Shown here piece by piece: positions 24,903-35,567 of a DNA stretch of 64,000 bases. The notes under the pieces were generated by a model that did not search any database, was not told the DNA's origin, and saw nothing but the letters and a program-made list of their open reading frames with translations. Location: positions 1,798,001-1,862,000 of the forward strand of contig WIUZ02000004.1 in the NCBI GenBank assembly GCA_015956445.1, written 5' to 3'. This DNA is from Thelephora terrestris (lineage: Eukaryota; Basidiomycota; Agaricomycetes; Thelephorales; Thelephoraceae). Each line of letters starts with the position of its first letter. Within the stretch, counting starts at the first letter, position 1. The translations under genes and the position numbers were made by a program.

Positions 24903-26612
24903 TCAATTAATCACCGGCTTATGCTTTGACAGGGGGTGCTCCTCACCAAAGCCATCAGCACTCCCAACGTCACTGCCATCCATGATATACTCGTCTTCCA
25001 CTGGGAGGGGTGGGACCGTGACAGGGACGGGGGACATAGAATAGTCGCGGTTGACAGCCTCCAGGGCGTCACGGAGGTCGGGGGAAGGTGAGTGTGACCG
25101 ATTAGCCATCACTTCATCTTCATCTTCAGCTTCAGCAAGATCTACTGCCATACCTCCTGGCATCAACGGGAGTCGTTGCCAGCGGCTTGCACTTGTCCTG
25201 GCGATCCGAGACCCGAGCTCATGCTCTACTTCGGTCTCCGCGCCAGCGACAATGGCATCCTCGGCAGCTTCTCGCTCTATCCTGTCTCGTATCGAGGTCA
25301 CTATCGCAGTCCCAGGGGTCATAGGCAAGCCTTTCTCGTCCTTCGGTTCAATAGCCGTCTTCGGAGGTATTTCCTCGTCCGCGATTAGGTCCAGTTCGGG
25401 ATCTATTTCAACTTCGACGTCCTCCTCTAAATCGGCGAACGTCCGACACAATGGGCAATTAAATGCTGGGTAATGTGCGTCTAGAAGAGGGCGAATGCAC
25501 TTGTAGTGGAATGTATGCGAGCAGGGAGCGAGGAAGAGAGCCTGATTGATTGCGACAGAAAATAGACCTGGTGACGGCATAAAGTTGGAGCCATATGGGA
25601 GATTTGGAAGAGACACGTACAGATGCAGCAATCTGTCATTGCAGATTTAGCGCTTATCTTCTTATGAGTTGATCCCTCAGGCTGATTCAGGTTGCCTGTG
25701 AGAGCTCGAAGTTGTTTAATCGCATTCGTGCTGAGCAGAATGGCATCAGAAAAATCTGGGGCAGGGTAGATAGGAGAAAGACACAAACTTGAACGCGTTC
25801 GGGGTGGCTTGCCATTCTCTGTTTACCTCGACTTTAATCTTCACACATTTATAAATGTCCTCTGCGCCGCCCTGGTAGTCTACTCCGAGTTGGAGGACGT
25901 CACCATCCTTGAGCTCGAACGGCCGAGACTCTGAGTTGGCAGGTGACAAACGAACGTGATTGAGGAAAGTGCCTGAGGATGACTTGGTGTCTCGAATAAA
26001 AAATTTACCACCGGCCTCAGCCCAAATTTCTGCGTGGGCGCGGGAGACGACTTTGGATTTGAAAGCTAGCTTGTTTGAGCCAGGAGCATTGGCGATACCG
26101 AGGCCAGAACGGTCTGTAAAACGCCCGATCCTGAGAGGCGGATCGCCCTCCTTAACATCGCGGGAGATTGGGTCGAACTTCAGGGAGCGGCGGGAGTCAA
26201 GGTGGGGTACTAGGCGAATACGATGGGAAAGACGAGAAGCTGAATGGTTTGTAGCGGAGAGGGTTGTCTGGGGCTGAAGAGGGGGAGATTGGGGTTGCTG
26301 GTTGGCCAATCCGCCAATTGATCTTCGCCGCCTCAACATCTGAGTGAGGGCGGAGTGGGAGTGAGAGAGCTGAATGATGGCAGGGGTAGTGGGGTTTGTG
26401 GCAGCGGGTCGACGTCTGTGACCGGAGAGACCAGGGGAAGAACGGTCGTCAGGGATGGGTGGGAGAGCAAGGGGAGGTAAGTCGCGGTGCGAGTCGTACT
26501 GCGTGACAAGGCTCTGACCGCGGGGGCGACTGCGAAGGAAATTGGGGAGGATTGACTGTCGCGGCTGTGGAGAAGAATCTGTCTGGTGCACTGAGGAATC
26601 CATGGTCATCAT
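24903..26612 (-). CDS. FHA-RING ubiquitin ligase of the Dma1 type
   Basis: Dma-type proteins are E3 ligases that bind phosphothreonine through an FHA domain and act in mitotic checkpoint and septin control. Exon 1 (from 26612) codes a Ser/Pro/Arg-rich N-terminus and the FHA domain at about residues 159-265: the phosphate-binding residues are all there (R161-G163 in LRIGRF, S190-R191-H193 in VVSRAHAEIW, SSSGTFLN). A joined FN-TNAIKQLRALTG linker, typical of the family, leads to a C3H2C3 RING: DCCICLF, APCSHTFHYKCIRPLL, FNCPLCR. A long acidic C-terminal tail follows the RING. Three exons, about 530 residues. A second in-frame ATG lies at 26603. Divergent from SDH2, with about 405 bp between starts. 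Confidence 0.92.
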
Positions 26613-27017
26613 AAGAGAGAAAAATAATAAACAGATAACAATCCGAGGATCACGTTCGGGGGATCAGGGTGTCAAAGTTACTGCGCTAAGTAAGTAGATG
26701 TACCTGGGAGGATGGCAGTGGTCGCCTTGATGCAGTTGCTTTGCCTTAAGGCCAGTCCGCGTGTCTCGCCTCCATCTCGCCTGTCCAGTCCTTCCCCCAC
26801 ACCGCCATTGTGCTCCTCAGGCGCGCCTCCCGCGCTCCTCTCGACCCGGACCGTCACCACGGCCTTGAGCCGCTGCCGGCGTGATCGTGTTCTTCTACGT
26901 GACATCGTCACACAGAAACGTACCCTTTCTGATTGGCCCGGGATGTCCCCGGTAATTTCCCCCTCCCAATTTCAGATGCAAACAAACACGCTAATCCCCT
27001 CATCTCGTCCGACGACC

Positions 27018-28088
27018 ATGCAAACCATCCCCAGATCCTCATCCTCTCTCCTGAGGGCCCGTTGTGTTAGGACTTTCTTCTCCTCTGCTGCCCGGTCTCA
27101 GGCCGTGCCTGCAGAGAAGCCTCCTCACCCGAAGGAGTTCAAGATCTACCGCTGGGTCAGTCCCTATTCGCCACAGCGTTCCCCCCGCCTAATCTTTGAG
27201 AACAGAACCCAGATGAACCCGCCACTGCCCCCAAACTACAGTCGTACACAATCGACCTTAACCAGTGTGGGCCCATGGTAAGCTCCGCTCCGCTCTCCTT
27301 TTGGAGAGCCGCCCGTCATTGAAACCTTCCGTCCAGGTTCTCGACGCGTTGATCAAAATCAAAAACGAAGTTGACCCTACACTTACCTTCAGGAGGTCCT
27401 GCAGAGAGGGTATCTGTGGGTCATGCGCCATGAACATCAATGGACAGAATACTCTTGCATGCCTCTGCCGAATCGACCGAGCTCCGAAAGACACCAAGAT
27501 TTACCCACTTCCGCACAGTTCGTGATGTTTTTTGTTCTCAGTCGCACTTATCTAACCCTTTCCGTATAGTGTACATCGTCAAGGACTTGGTTCCAGATCT
27601 CACATACTTCTACAAGCAGTACAAGTCAATTGAACCCTTTTTGCAAAACGATAATCCTCCCGAAAAGGGCGAATACATCCAGTCGCAAGAGGATCGTAAG
27701 AAACTCGACGGCATGTATGAGTGCATCCTCTGCGCTTGCTGCTCTACTTCCTGCCCCTCGTACTGGTGGAACCAGGATGAGTACCTCGGGCCTGCCACTT
27801 TAATGCAAGCATACCGATGGATCGCCGATTCTCGGGTTTGTGGTCCGCCGATCGGAAGCGTTGTCCGTCCACTGATGTCATTCCACAGGATACATACAGT
27901 GCCCACAGGAAGGAGCAGCTTCAGAACTCGATGAGTGTATACCGTTGTCACACCATCTTCAACTGTGAGTCCTTTGTTTTAACATCCATAAACTTACTCA
28001 TCGCTCTACAGGCTCCCGCACCTGCCCCAAAGGTCTGAACCCTGCACAGGCGATCGCGAAGATTAAGATGGAACTTGCGGCCGATTAA
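27018..28088 (+). CDS. SDH2: Succinate dehydrogenase iron-sulfur subunit
   Basis: Carries electrons from the flavoprotein subunit to ubiquinone in mitochondrial complex II. Six exons (27018-27155, 27206-27277, 27337-27517, 27570-27835, 27889-27964, 28012-28088) give 269 residues. The first 35 residues are Arg/Ser-rich, a mitochondrial presequence. The [2Fe-2S] ligands are in CREGICGSC and the later Cys of NTLAC; the [4Fe-4S] and [3Fe-4S] ligands are in [16 protein letters not shown] and [17 protein letters not shown]. The His of CHTIFNC, a site where substitutions give carboxamide (SDHI) fungicide resistance in other fungi, is the sensitive wild-type residue. It converges with the aquaporin gene. 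Confidence 0.98.
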
Positions 28089-28305
28089 TTCCGAAGGTTG
28101 ATGGTCCTGTCCGGTAGTGACTGATACAATATACATCCAGCAGTAATTTCATCGCACTCCTGCTTGAATACTCGCCAGCTGGTGTTCCATTCGCGCCTTA
28201 TGTCAACTCAGTTCCCGAAGCATTTTCGAGCCGCGTGAGGATGTTCTATCGTTTGAAAGGGTGTAATATCGACAAGAAATCCAATGGTGAACGGTACACT
28301 TTGGT

Positions 28306-29547
28306 TCAAACATCTCCAATCCCTGAACCTATCTGACTGGAATATGGCTTCATGTACGGCGGGATTGTCTTGTAGAGGATGCCATGAATCGCTGCTGCGA
28401 GGATGTCTGGTATCCACCACACCTAAACCCCGACCGAAAGTGTCAGCATCTCGACTCCAAGGTCGTAAGTTAGTCGGGGTACTGACCCAATGTGATGTCT
28501 GGAATTCGCCAATTCCAGCGGCCAATCCGAAACACCGTCCGGGAAACATAGCGGCTCCAGTATAACCCACGTGTATGGTTGCTGTTATCGAGGTCCTACG
28601 ATCGGCGATTTAGGAGTAAATCTGTCAGCGACGTTGGAAGAGGGTTGGAAGCTAACCCCCCACAGAGAAGGTGAACGCATGTATTTGAGGAGATCCGGAC
28701 TCACATAACACCGACTATTAGTCCCACGAGCACTGGGCCATATTTTGCGCCGAACAACTTCGCCTGACGAGGGTCTAATCCCACTCCGTATGCTAAAAAT
28801 CTGTGGTGAAAAGGCGTGGGCGCGACCGACCCTGATCAGAAGGGAGGTAGAAGACTGACAGAAGGATGAAGACCGAGACAAACTCGATCAAGGCCGCTTG
28901 CCAAACATTGACCTCCCCATTCGGTTCTATCCAGCAACCAGCGTTATGGATTTCGTGTGCGAGTTTCTCGCCTAGGGCTACGCGGAGGATAGTTCCACCG
29001 ATTACGCCTCCTACGAGTTGACAGAAGACGTAGATTATCGCTCGAACGGGGTGGCAATGCCCGGAGAGTGTAGTGGCTATTGTTATCATTGGGTTAAGGT
29101 GTGCGCCTGTCGCTGAACCCACGGCGGAGATGAGGGTCGACACGATGACAGCATTACCGAAGAAGATCCCCACGGGTACAGCTGGACGAGGCCACGTTGA
29201 GAGCGTCGCGGCCAGCAGACCAGTCACGAAGTTCAGTGACCCGGAAGCTATTCCTTCTATAATCTGAAGATAAGGGAGATTGGTGAAGATGTCTTCGATT
29301 TTTGGGCACTCACTCCTGCCCTCCATAAGACATGGTTACGCCACACACGGACGGACATTATGTCCCGCAACCCGGTGTTCGTGACATTCACCTGGGGTAG
29401 GAAACTCGACATGGGACGCGCATCGTCCGATTCCCCTTCCCCGCCTTGTCCTCTCTCGGGGATCGTCGAGGTCTCCTGGACTACGGACTTTGAAGCGTTT
29501 GGTCTCTTCTCTAGCTGTTGGGAAGGACTATCTGGTGGAAGAGCCAT
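28306..29547 (-). CDS. Aquaporin-family channel with altered NPA motifs
   Basis: Five exons (29314-29547, 28860-29263, 28705-28800, 28487-28595, 28306-28422) close in phase to 319 residues. The membrane core begins at IIEGIASGSLNF and shows the MIP pattern of six helices and two half-helices. The first pore loop reads SATGAHLNPMITIA, so NPM (N135-M137) replaces NPA. The second reads GYTGAAMFPGRCFG, so FPG (F262-G264) replaces NPA while the following conserved Arg is kept. The end HWVWWIPDILAAAIHG is typical of fungal members. The first 78 residues are polar and Ser/Glu-rich, a cytosolic extension. Loss of the second Asn suggests a non-standard selectivity or a channel no longer carrying water; this is inference. 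A GTG codon farther upstream is in frame, but ATG at 29547 is the natural start. Confidence 0.88.
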
Positions 29548-29644
29548 GAATGGAGTTCTTGGGTGAACCTCCTCTGTGGGCACGCATTATGTATCGACGG
29601 CTTGCGACGGCATCCGCGCGAAGGATCGACCAAATTTGGACCTG

Positions 29645-29662
29645 AGTTAGTAATTACTAACT
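29645..29662. promoter_or_regulatory. Double Yap1-type bZIP site upstream of the aquaporin
   Basis: A perfect 18-bp palindrome, AGTTAGTAATTACTAACT, formed by TTAGTAA and TTACTAA back to back. TTA(C/G)TAA is the binding element of fungal Yap1-family oxidative-stress regulators. It lies about 98 bp upstream of the aquaporin start codon. Regulation by stress is inferred. Confidence 0.5.
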
Positions 29663-30046
29663 TAGCACAATCAACGCCATTACGGGAGCTCCCGCAGCTT
29701 TCCGCTCACTACGTACGTTCTCACAAGGGGATGATTTGCATGACCTTCATTGAGTCACGAGTTCCCCTTCAATCCATCCATGCGAGACCATTAGTACAGT
29801 GTAGCAAACTGAAGGGGGACCTCGGCCCCAAATCCGCGGAAGCCACCTTATGAGCGAGTCCGGGTCAATATCTTTGAACGTAGCGGAGGTTATCGCAATC
29901 GATTGAGGATGGTGTCGATCTTGTTCCGCTCGATTGAGGAATTACGTTTGCCAAAGGGGAGGGTGGTAGTGGTCACATGAAATACAGAGGGATCGTCGCT
30001 CTACCACCGTATATATTGAATCTGTTGGAATGTATCAGGTCGAACC
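29663..30046. other. Intergenic region between aquaporin promoter and F-box 3' end
   Basis: About 380 bp; no coding signal recognised. Confidence 0.4.
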
Positions 30047-31572
30047 CTATACCACGTCCACGACCGAAACGAGCCCCGCCTCGTCGCAATAAACGATCCT
30101 ACCCATGCCCTCGTCGAAGTCCAAGGACAAGTCACCCTGCTGATCCTTCAGTATTCCAGGTAACGTACACAAAGGCATTGAACCCTGCAGTCCCACGTCC
30201 AGCGTAGGATACTCACCCCCTCCAGGCGTGACCATAGAGACGGTGTTACAACGGTAGACGTTGTTACGAGAGTCCAGCCAGACGCCACGTCCGCTGTGTC
30301 CAACACGTATGCAGGCACAGTCCTTTACTGTCGTGAAAGGATTGCTGTCCAGACGGAAATATGGAGCGTCTTTTGCCTCGCTAGCTGTGTTCCTTGTGAG
30401 GATGCAACCACGAACTTCCCGCGTGCCCGCGATTTGATAGCAGATAGATTCTGAGAGCGTTTTGGCGTGCTTGGATTTCGAAGGGAGCGCAAGATCCCCA
30501 TTGGGGAGCTCTGATGGTGTGCATGGGCTGCATGCGACTGGGAATTGAACAGGGAATGGAAGGAGGAACGCCTGGACAGGTTTCAGGATCGTAGATCGAC
30601 CCTTCTCAGGGAGGGTTGGTACGGGATAGATCTCGAGGCAGGTTTCCCGTAAGACTAGCAGCCGGGAGTCGAATTCGGTGAAGGTGATAACGTCTCCGAA
30701 CTGCAGAAGTCGCATCATTAAGGCCAATAGAAGATCGTAGGACTGAGACACTTGCAAAGAAAGGCTCCGCCCGGATGGTAATGTATCCGAAGGACGTAGA
30801 TGTCCAATTATAGATGTAAATGTCGCCGCCGGATTCGGGGTGTGTGGAAGTCAGTATGAACTGATTGAGAAGCCCGAGTACTCGTCCTCGGTACTGTCTT
30901 CGCAGGGGCGATCCACCAAGGGAGCCTTTGAAGATGAAAACATCCTTCCCCGAGCTAAGTTAAAATCAAGTTAGTACTACAGATGAGATGAGAAAGTATC
31001 AGGCTACCTGTCGGCGATAGCCGTGGCACCCAGTCTACCGTGGTCCTTGTGGATCTTCCAAACGGTATGTGACCCCAAGCAGTGCTCGCGTATGATGTTT
31101 TTAGCGGCAAGTTCTTTCACATCTTCGAGGTTCCAGATGATGAACCTGCCAGTGTGGAGAGTGAGCAGCTCACGTCCCCCGTTTCGCAATGCCACTTGAT
31201 ATGCGGCGGGAATGCTGCGGTGTAACACTGGCCGAAGGGGACAGACTGGGCGCGTCCACATCTTTTGTACTTGGACGGCGAGCCGGGTGCGCCATTCTAG
31301 GTCTAAAGCAGACATCTTTTGGAGAGGAATGGCTGTTCCTGGAACAGGGAGACCCTTGCAAAGGACCTCGAAACGGAACTGGTCTTGCCATATCGTGCGG
31401 AGGTGGGTAATGGCTTTGAGCCGCTTTGATGTCTAGGGAACTCGGTCAGTGAGCGACAAATAAAAGAGGGCCCAACTTGGGTGGCGAAGTTCACTTGTCG
31501 TATTGACAAAACATCTTCGGGGTGCAACATGCCAAGAACTCGGATGAGAATATCGTCAACGACAATCTCCAT
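30047..31572 (-). CDS. F-box protein
   Basis: The N-terminus is a short F-box: EIVVDDILIRVLGMLHPEDVLSIRQ, joined across a 60-nt intron to TSKRLKAITHLRTIWQDQ. F-box proteins bring substrates to SCF ubiquitin ligases through Skp1. Downstream are beta-strand-rich stretches such as LLTLHTGRFIIWNLED, GRLGATAIADR, GGDIYIYNWTSTSFGYI and GRIVYCDEAGLVSVVDVV, which suggest a beta-propeller-like substrate-binding part, as in many Agaricomycete F-box proteins. Exons: from 31572 through about 31547-31495, a long second exon to about 31010, then two more, the last ending at 30047; the junction before NVITFTEFDSRLL was chosen to keep frame. Divergent from the Aim32-like gene, about 430 bp between starts. 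Substrate unknown. Confidence 0.82.
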
Positions 31573-32002
31573 GGTACTAGCGATTAAGAGGAAGGACTGG
31601 GTGGTAAAAGGCATTCAAATCCTGCCCCCCAGGCTGATTTATATGCGGGTACCGACTCTTGACAGTTTATCCGTTGGCCCAAGACGAGCCGAGAGGGGAC
31701 GGGATTTGAAGGGGTGCATCCCAGGTATATGGGTAACCTATACTGCAATAGCAGCAGGTCGAACACCGTCAGCTGTCCTGCTTTTTGTTTTTGCATCAGC
31801 ATTTGTATATGCGGTGTGGGGTTGAGCTTAAAGCGCTTCAGCACGGTTTCCCTCGCCCCGGCGGCCCTTCCGTAATGATTCATCGGAACCAGCTTTCCCA
31901 TCCCGCCATTTAGTCACTTCCCAGTTCACTGGTACGTTGGAATTTCACTCCACGAGTTGCATCCGGTATCATCTTAGATTCCGTCTAGATTGATTTCCAC
32001 GC

Positions 32003-32871
32003 ATGCGTGATCTACGTTGTGTGCGATCTCTTTTCCGGGGATTTTGCACCACAACCGCGGTTTCGGACCTCGCTGGGACTGCACCTTTCCATGACTACTA
32101 CGTTATGCTCCACTCTCAGAATCCGCCTCAAGAGTTTCCCAAGGTTATTTCGTCGCAGGTTCAGAAGGCACTCCAGCTCGCCTTGACTTCATCGAATGGA
32201 CTGGTCAATTTTTCCTGGAGCCCGCAGCAGAGGCCCCCACCCCTTCCATCATCTCTAGAGGAAGAGGTCTACTCTGCAACAGCGTTCTCAAAGGCGGGAA
32301 ATGTGATCGAACTTGATGGATTGACCCTATCCAACGTCCAAGCAACAGTCCAGCGAATAACAAGCCCAGGCTCGGCGGCCCAACCTAGTGATTCGGCGCA
32401 TCCGCTGTACATCTACGTATGTACTCACGCGAAAAGAGATTGTCGTTGCGGTGAAACCGGTGGTTTGGTAGCTGAGGCTTTCAGGCAAGAAATTGACCGT
32501 CGCAACCTAACTTCTGTTGTAAAACTCGGAGAAACGGGACACGTTGGGGGACACAAGTGGGGAACTCTCAACTAGAGTTGTGACACATAACTAAATGTTC
32601 CCAGGTACGCTGCGAATGTGCTGATATACCCGAAGGGCGAATGGTGCGTCGTGAAGTATTACACACTTTTGCCTTGGTAGCTCACCCCCGACGCAGGCTC
32701 GGCTGTGTAACACCTGGGGACGTTTCGAACATACTTGACAAGGCTCTGGAGAGCCGCGCCCTGGACTGGAACCCGTCCACCACTCCGCCGCCTGTTCCGA
32801 GTCATTGGAGAGGTAGAATGGGTTTAGGGAAAGAACACCAGCTTGCGCTGGCTGCAGCCCACCATTCCTAG
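32003..32871 (+). CDS. Aim32-type thioredoxin-like [2Fe-2S] ferredoxin
   Basis: Three exons (32003-32556, 32605-32643, 32697-32871) close in phase to 255 residues. The start is Arg-rich and acid-poor (RCVRSLFRGFCTTTAV), a likely mitochondrial presequence. The thioredoxin-like ferredoxin core shows YIYVCTHAKRDCRCGETG, with the paired Cys ligands, and TGHVGGHKYAANVLIYP, where family members have the His-containing second half of the cluster site. Yeast Aim32 is a mitochondrial protein of this type linked to redox quality control. The middle exon is only 39 nt. Cofactor and partner are inferred from family. Confidence 0.9.
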
Positions 32872-33548
32872 AATTAGAAAGGGAGGCACGTTTAGCACAC
32901 CACGACGAACCCTGAGCGGGTTTTGAAGGCTTAGCATTTCGATATTACACATGCTGAGAATACACTTACTGGTGGACGACTGCGAGACCGCTCCACGCCC
33001 GCGGGTCGGAGGGAATATTCTTCAGTACTCAGAAAGTCTGCCAGAACCAATCCGTCGCTTCGGGGCACATGCATTGTCTCCAGAACGCGCGTTTGAAATT
33101 GCGGAGCTGACGGACCATGGGGACGGGAAGAATTACGACTCAAGGGTTCGGTGTCGGATTCGCTCACTTCTTTGAAGGGCGCCATTGAAGTCCCCACCAG
33201 ACATTGCGAATTCAGTATCTACAAAAACCCCCCTGGAATGAGTGCATACATTTTGTGGAACAATACGCGGCGGAAAAGTCTTCAGGGCCGTAAATTAATG
33301 AGTCTCACCGTGCAAGCTATAGCAACTGAAGTTGAGTCGCTTTATGCCGCCTTCCGGGTGGGCGGCCCCACACCAACTGGACTCAAGGCACAGAATTTCC
33401 ACCGCGTGTATGAAGCTGTTATGCAGATATGAGAGAATGAGCAAGTGTGGGAATTTGATGCGGAAACACCCTTGACAACTGTACAGCTGACCTCTAACAC
33501 AACAACTATACTCGCGTTTAGAGAACAGAGACCCAGCCAAACTTTATC
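32872..33548. other. Intergenic region before uL14
   Basis: About 680 bp. Overlapping short frames on both strands (33151-33432 plus, 32931-33197 minus) have no recognised motif. It should include the uL14 promoter. Confidence 0.4.
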
Positions 33549-34187
33549 ATGTCGAAACGAGGTAATTATTCTCTGTGTTTTGCACAAGTGGACTCCGGAT
33601 TCTGACTTTTATCTATAGGTACGCTTAATTCCGCTCGATGGAGCACGGCAACCGTTAAAGTTGGGCATCTATAGGCGCAGGAACTTCCGGCAACAAATTC
33701 CGTATGACCCTCGGTCTGCCAGTCGGCGCAGTCCTGAACTGTGCTGACAACAGCGGTGCCAAGTCCCTCTTCATTATTGAACCTTTCGGGTTCGGATCGC
33801 ACCTAAACAGACTGCCCGATGCTGGTGTTGGCGACATGGTTGTTGCGTCGGTGAAGAAGGGAAAGCCCGAGCTGAGGAAGAAAAGTGCGTATTCCTTACA
33901 CATTTTTATCCCATAGCCTTGGTGCTTAGTGGCGCACAGCAATGCCCGCCGTCGTTGTGAGGCAACGAAAATCTTGGCGGCGAAAAGACGGTGTTTTCCT
34001 TTATTTTGAGGACAACGCCGGTGTCATCGTGAACCCGAAGGGCGAGATGAAGGGTTCTGCTATCACTGGGCCTGTGGCGAAGGAATGCGTACGTCTTTCC
34101 TCTAGACTACTCTGTGATTGTTCTGATCTTGTTATGCAGGCGGATTTGTGGCCGCGAATTGCTTCCAACGCAGGGACGGTGGTTTGA
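33549..34187 (+). CDS. RPL23: Large ribosomal subunit protein uL14
   Basis: A universal protein of the large subunit at the subunit interface. Exons 33549-33561, 33675-33884, 33940-34088 and 34140-34187 give 139 residues, the usual length. It starts MSKRG as in animal and fungal homologues and contains [76 protein letters not shown] and the end [18 protein letters not shown]. The first exon codes only four and a third residues, and the gap to exon 2 is really two abutting introns (see next entry). The intron 2 junction makes a Thr where homologues usually have Val (KKTMPAVV). Confidence 0.97.
33562..33674 (+). other. Two abutting introns (AG|GT junction) in uL14
   Basis: From the donor GTAATT at 33562 a normal intron with a CTGAC branch-like motif ends at ATCTATAG (33618). 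The very next bases are GTACGC, a canonical donor, and a second intron of 56 nt ends at another ATCTATAG (33674). So a zero-length exon separates two introns of typical size. Using only the first acceptor would read through to a TAG stop at 33672-33674, giving an unproductive transcript. Confidence 0.6.
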
Positions 34188-34763
34188 TCGCATGCGCTCA
34201 CGTTTTCTGTATCGATGTATTTCTGTTGACAATTGCATATGGACATGCATACAAGAGAGAAAGTATCCCGCAGGATTTTGAAGCGATTCGGTGATTCTGG
34301 ACTTTCCAGCGAACGCGCTGGCTAGCCACATCGGGGACTTTGTTCCAAAAGAGCAGGGATAAAATTTTACTCGGTTTGATGACTAGTACACAACGACGAT
34401 AACAGGGTTGGTTTCAGATGCTGATGGAAAATACAGTTGAATAGAAGCTCTAGGGCCGGAGGGCGTGGCAAGGAGCACTCTGGAGCCTCGAACGATCCTA
34501 CTCCTACACCGTACACGTGGATCCCTTGAGGCCGTCGACCATCATACGGCATCATGCAACCATACCCCTTTCGTCCCTTCTGCTCGACGCCACTACCGCC
34601 GAACCAGCTCTCACTCACCCGACAACACAGCACAAATTTGAAAATTGGAGAAAGGCGAAGGGGTATCGGGGTTCGTTAGCGAACTGGAAGCCTATTTATT
34701 GTAAGCGACAACAGGCGGAGGAAATGTCGAAGAAGGGCGCCTGATGTTCGAAAGCCTTGCGAA
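34188..34763. other. Intergenic region, nothing recognised
   Basis: About 575 bp between the ends of uL14 and the first zinc-finger gene (convergent). Overlapping short frames only. Confidence 0.4.
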
Positions 34764-35567
34764 TCAATCGTTTTCAACGAAGGCATCCTCTTCATTGGGC
34801 ACAGTAATCCCTCGTTTGGATGCTGCACTCTTGCAAGACTCCCGGCGCAAGTGACGGAGACGAGAAGACTTGAGGGTGCTGACCTGACTTCCACAATAGC
34901 GACAGGCAACCTTGACGCCGACGGTGGCGATGTGTCGTTGAGCCCCGGACTTGTTGCTGAATCCGTGGTTGCATCCTCCGCAAGACCACTGTTGCGTCTG
35001 CTCGTTGAAGCGCGGCTGGGAGCGATTGCAGACGTCGGGGCCGGCTGGGTTCAACGAGGAGAATGGAGGTGACTCGGTTGTAGCGTCATGCGGAGTCGGG
35101 ATCGAGCTGTGAGATGTAAATCTTTAAGCGCCGAAAGGCGACACCACTGAGGGCGGAAGCGATCACCCACATTGTTGGCGAAGACGGAGGCAAAGCGAAC
35201 AATGGAGCCACCGGCGGTTGAAGATGCCCCGGCGGGAGTGGGGGATAGGCGGTAACGCTCGTTGATACATATTGATGGGCGACTACAGGATCGACCGCTC
35301 CATGGTAGGAAAGAAACGCCTGATGAGGGAACGGTTGGTGTTGATTTCTATATCGTTCCTGGACATGAAGTGATGATTCGAGTCGACCCGTGGACATGGC
35401 GGAGACGAAGTTTGGGTACAGTTCTGTCTGACTCGCAGTCTCAGCGTCGTCTGCGTGTTGGAGGTGGATCCAGGGACCGGTACCCTAAAAGGGAATGAAC
35501 GTAAGAATCATATCTGTGATGTCGAACGACTGACCTGTTGAGGAGGAGATGGTCGCTGAGGTAACAT
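34764..35567 (-). CDS. Two-finger zinc protein, paralogue 1 of a local family
   Basis: Three exons (35535-35567, 35171-35484, 34764-35106) give 229 residues. Exon 1 codes 11 residues. The middle is Pro/Ser/His/Gln-rich without clear fold, like an activation domain. The C-terminal third has two Cys/His fingers: the first begins WSCGGCNHGFSNKSGAQRH, the second CRYCGSQVSTLKSSRLRH and ends RRESC, with spacing C-x2-C-x13-H-x5-C. Finger 1 keeps C-x2-C-x12-H but I see no well-placed fourth ligand. The end is EEDAFVEND. It shares finger 2 spacing, the 33-nt first exon and the N-AF end motif with the gene at 36414-37219. Likely a DNA-binding regulator; target unknown. Confidence 0.78.
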
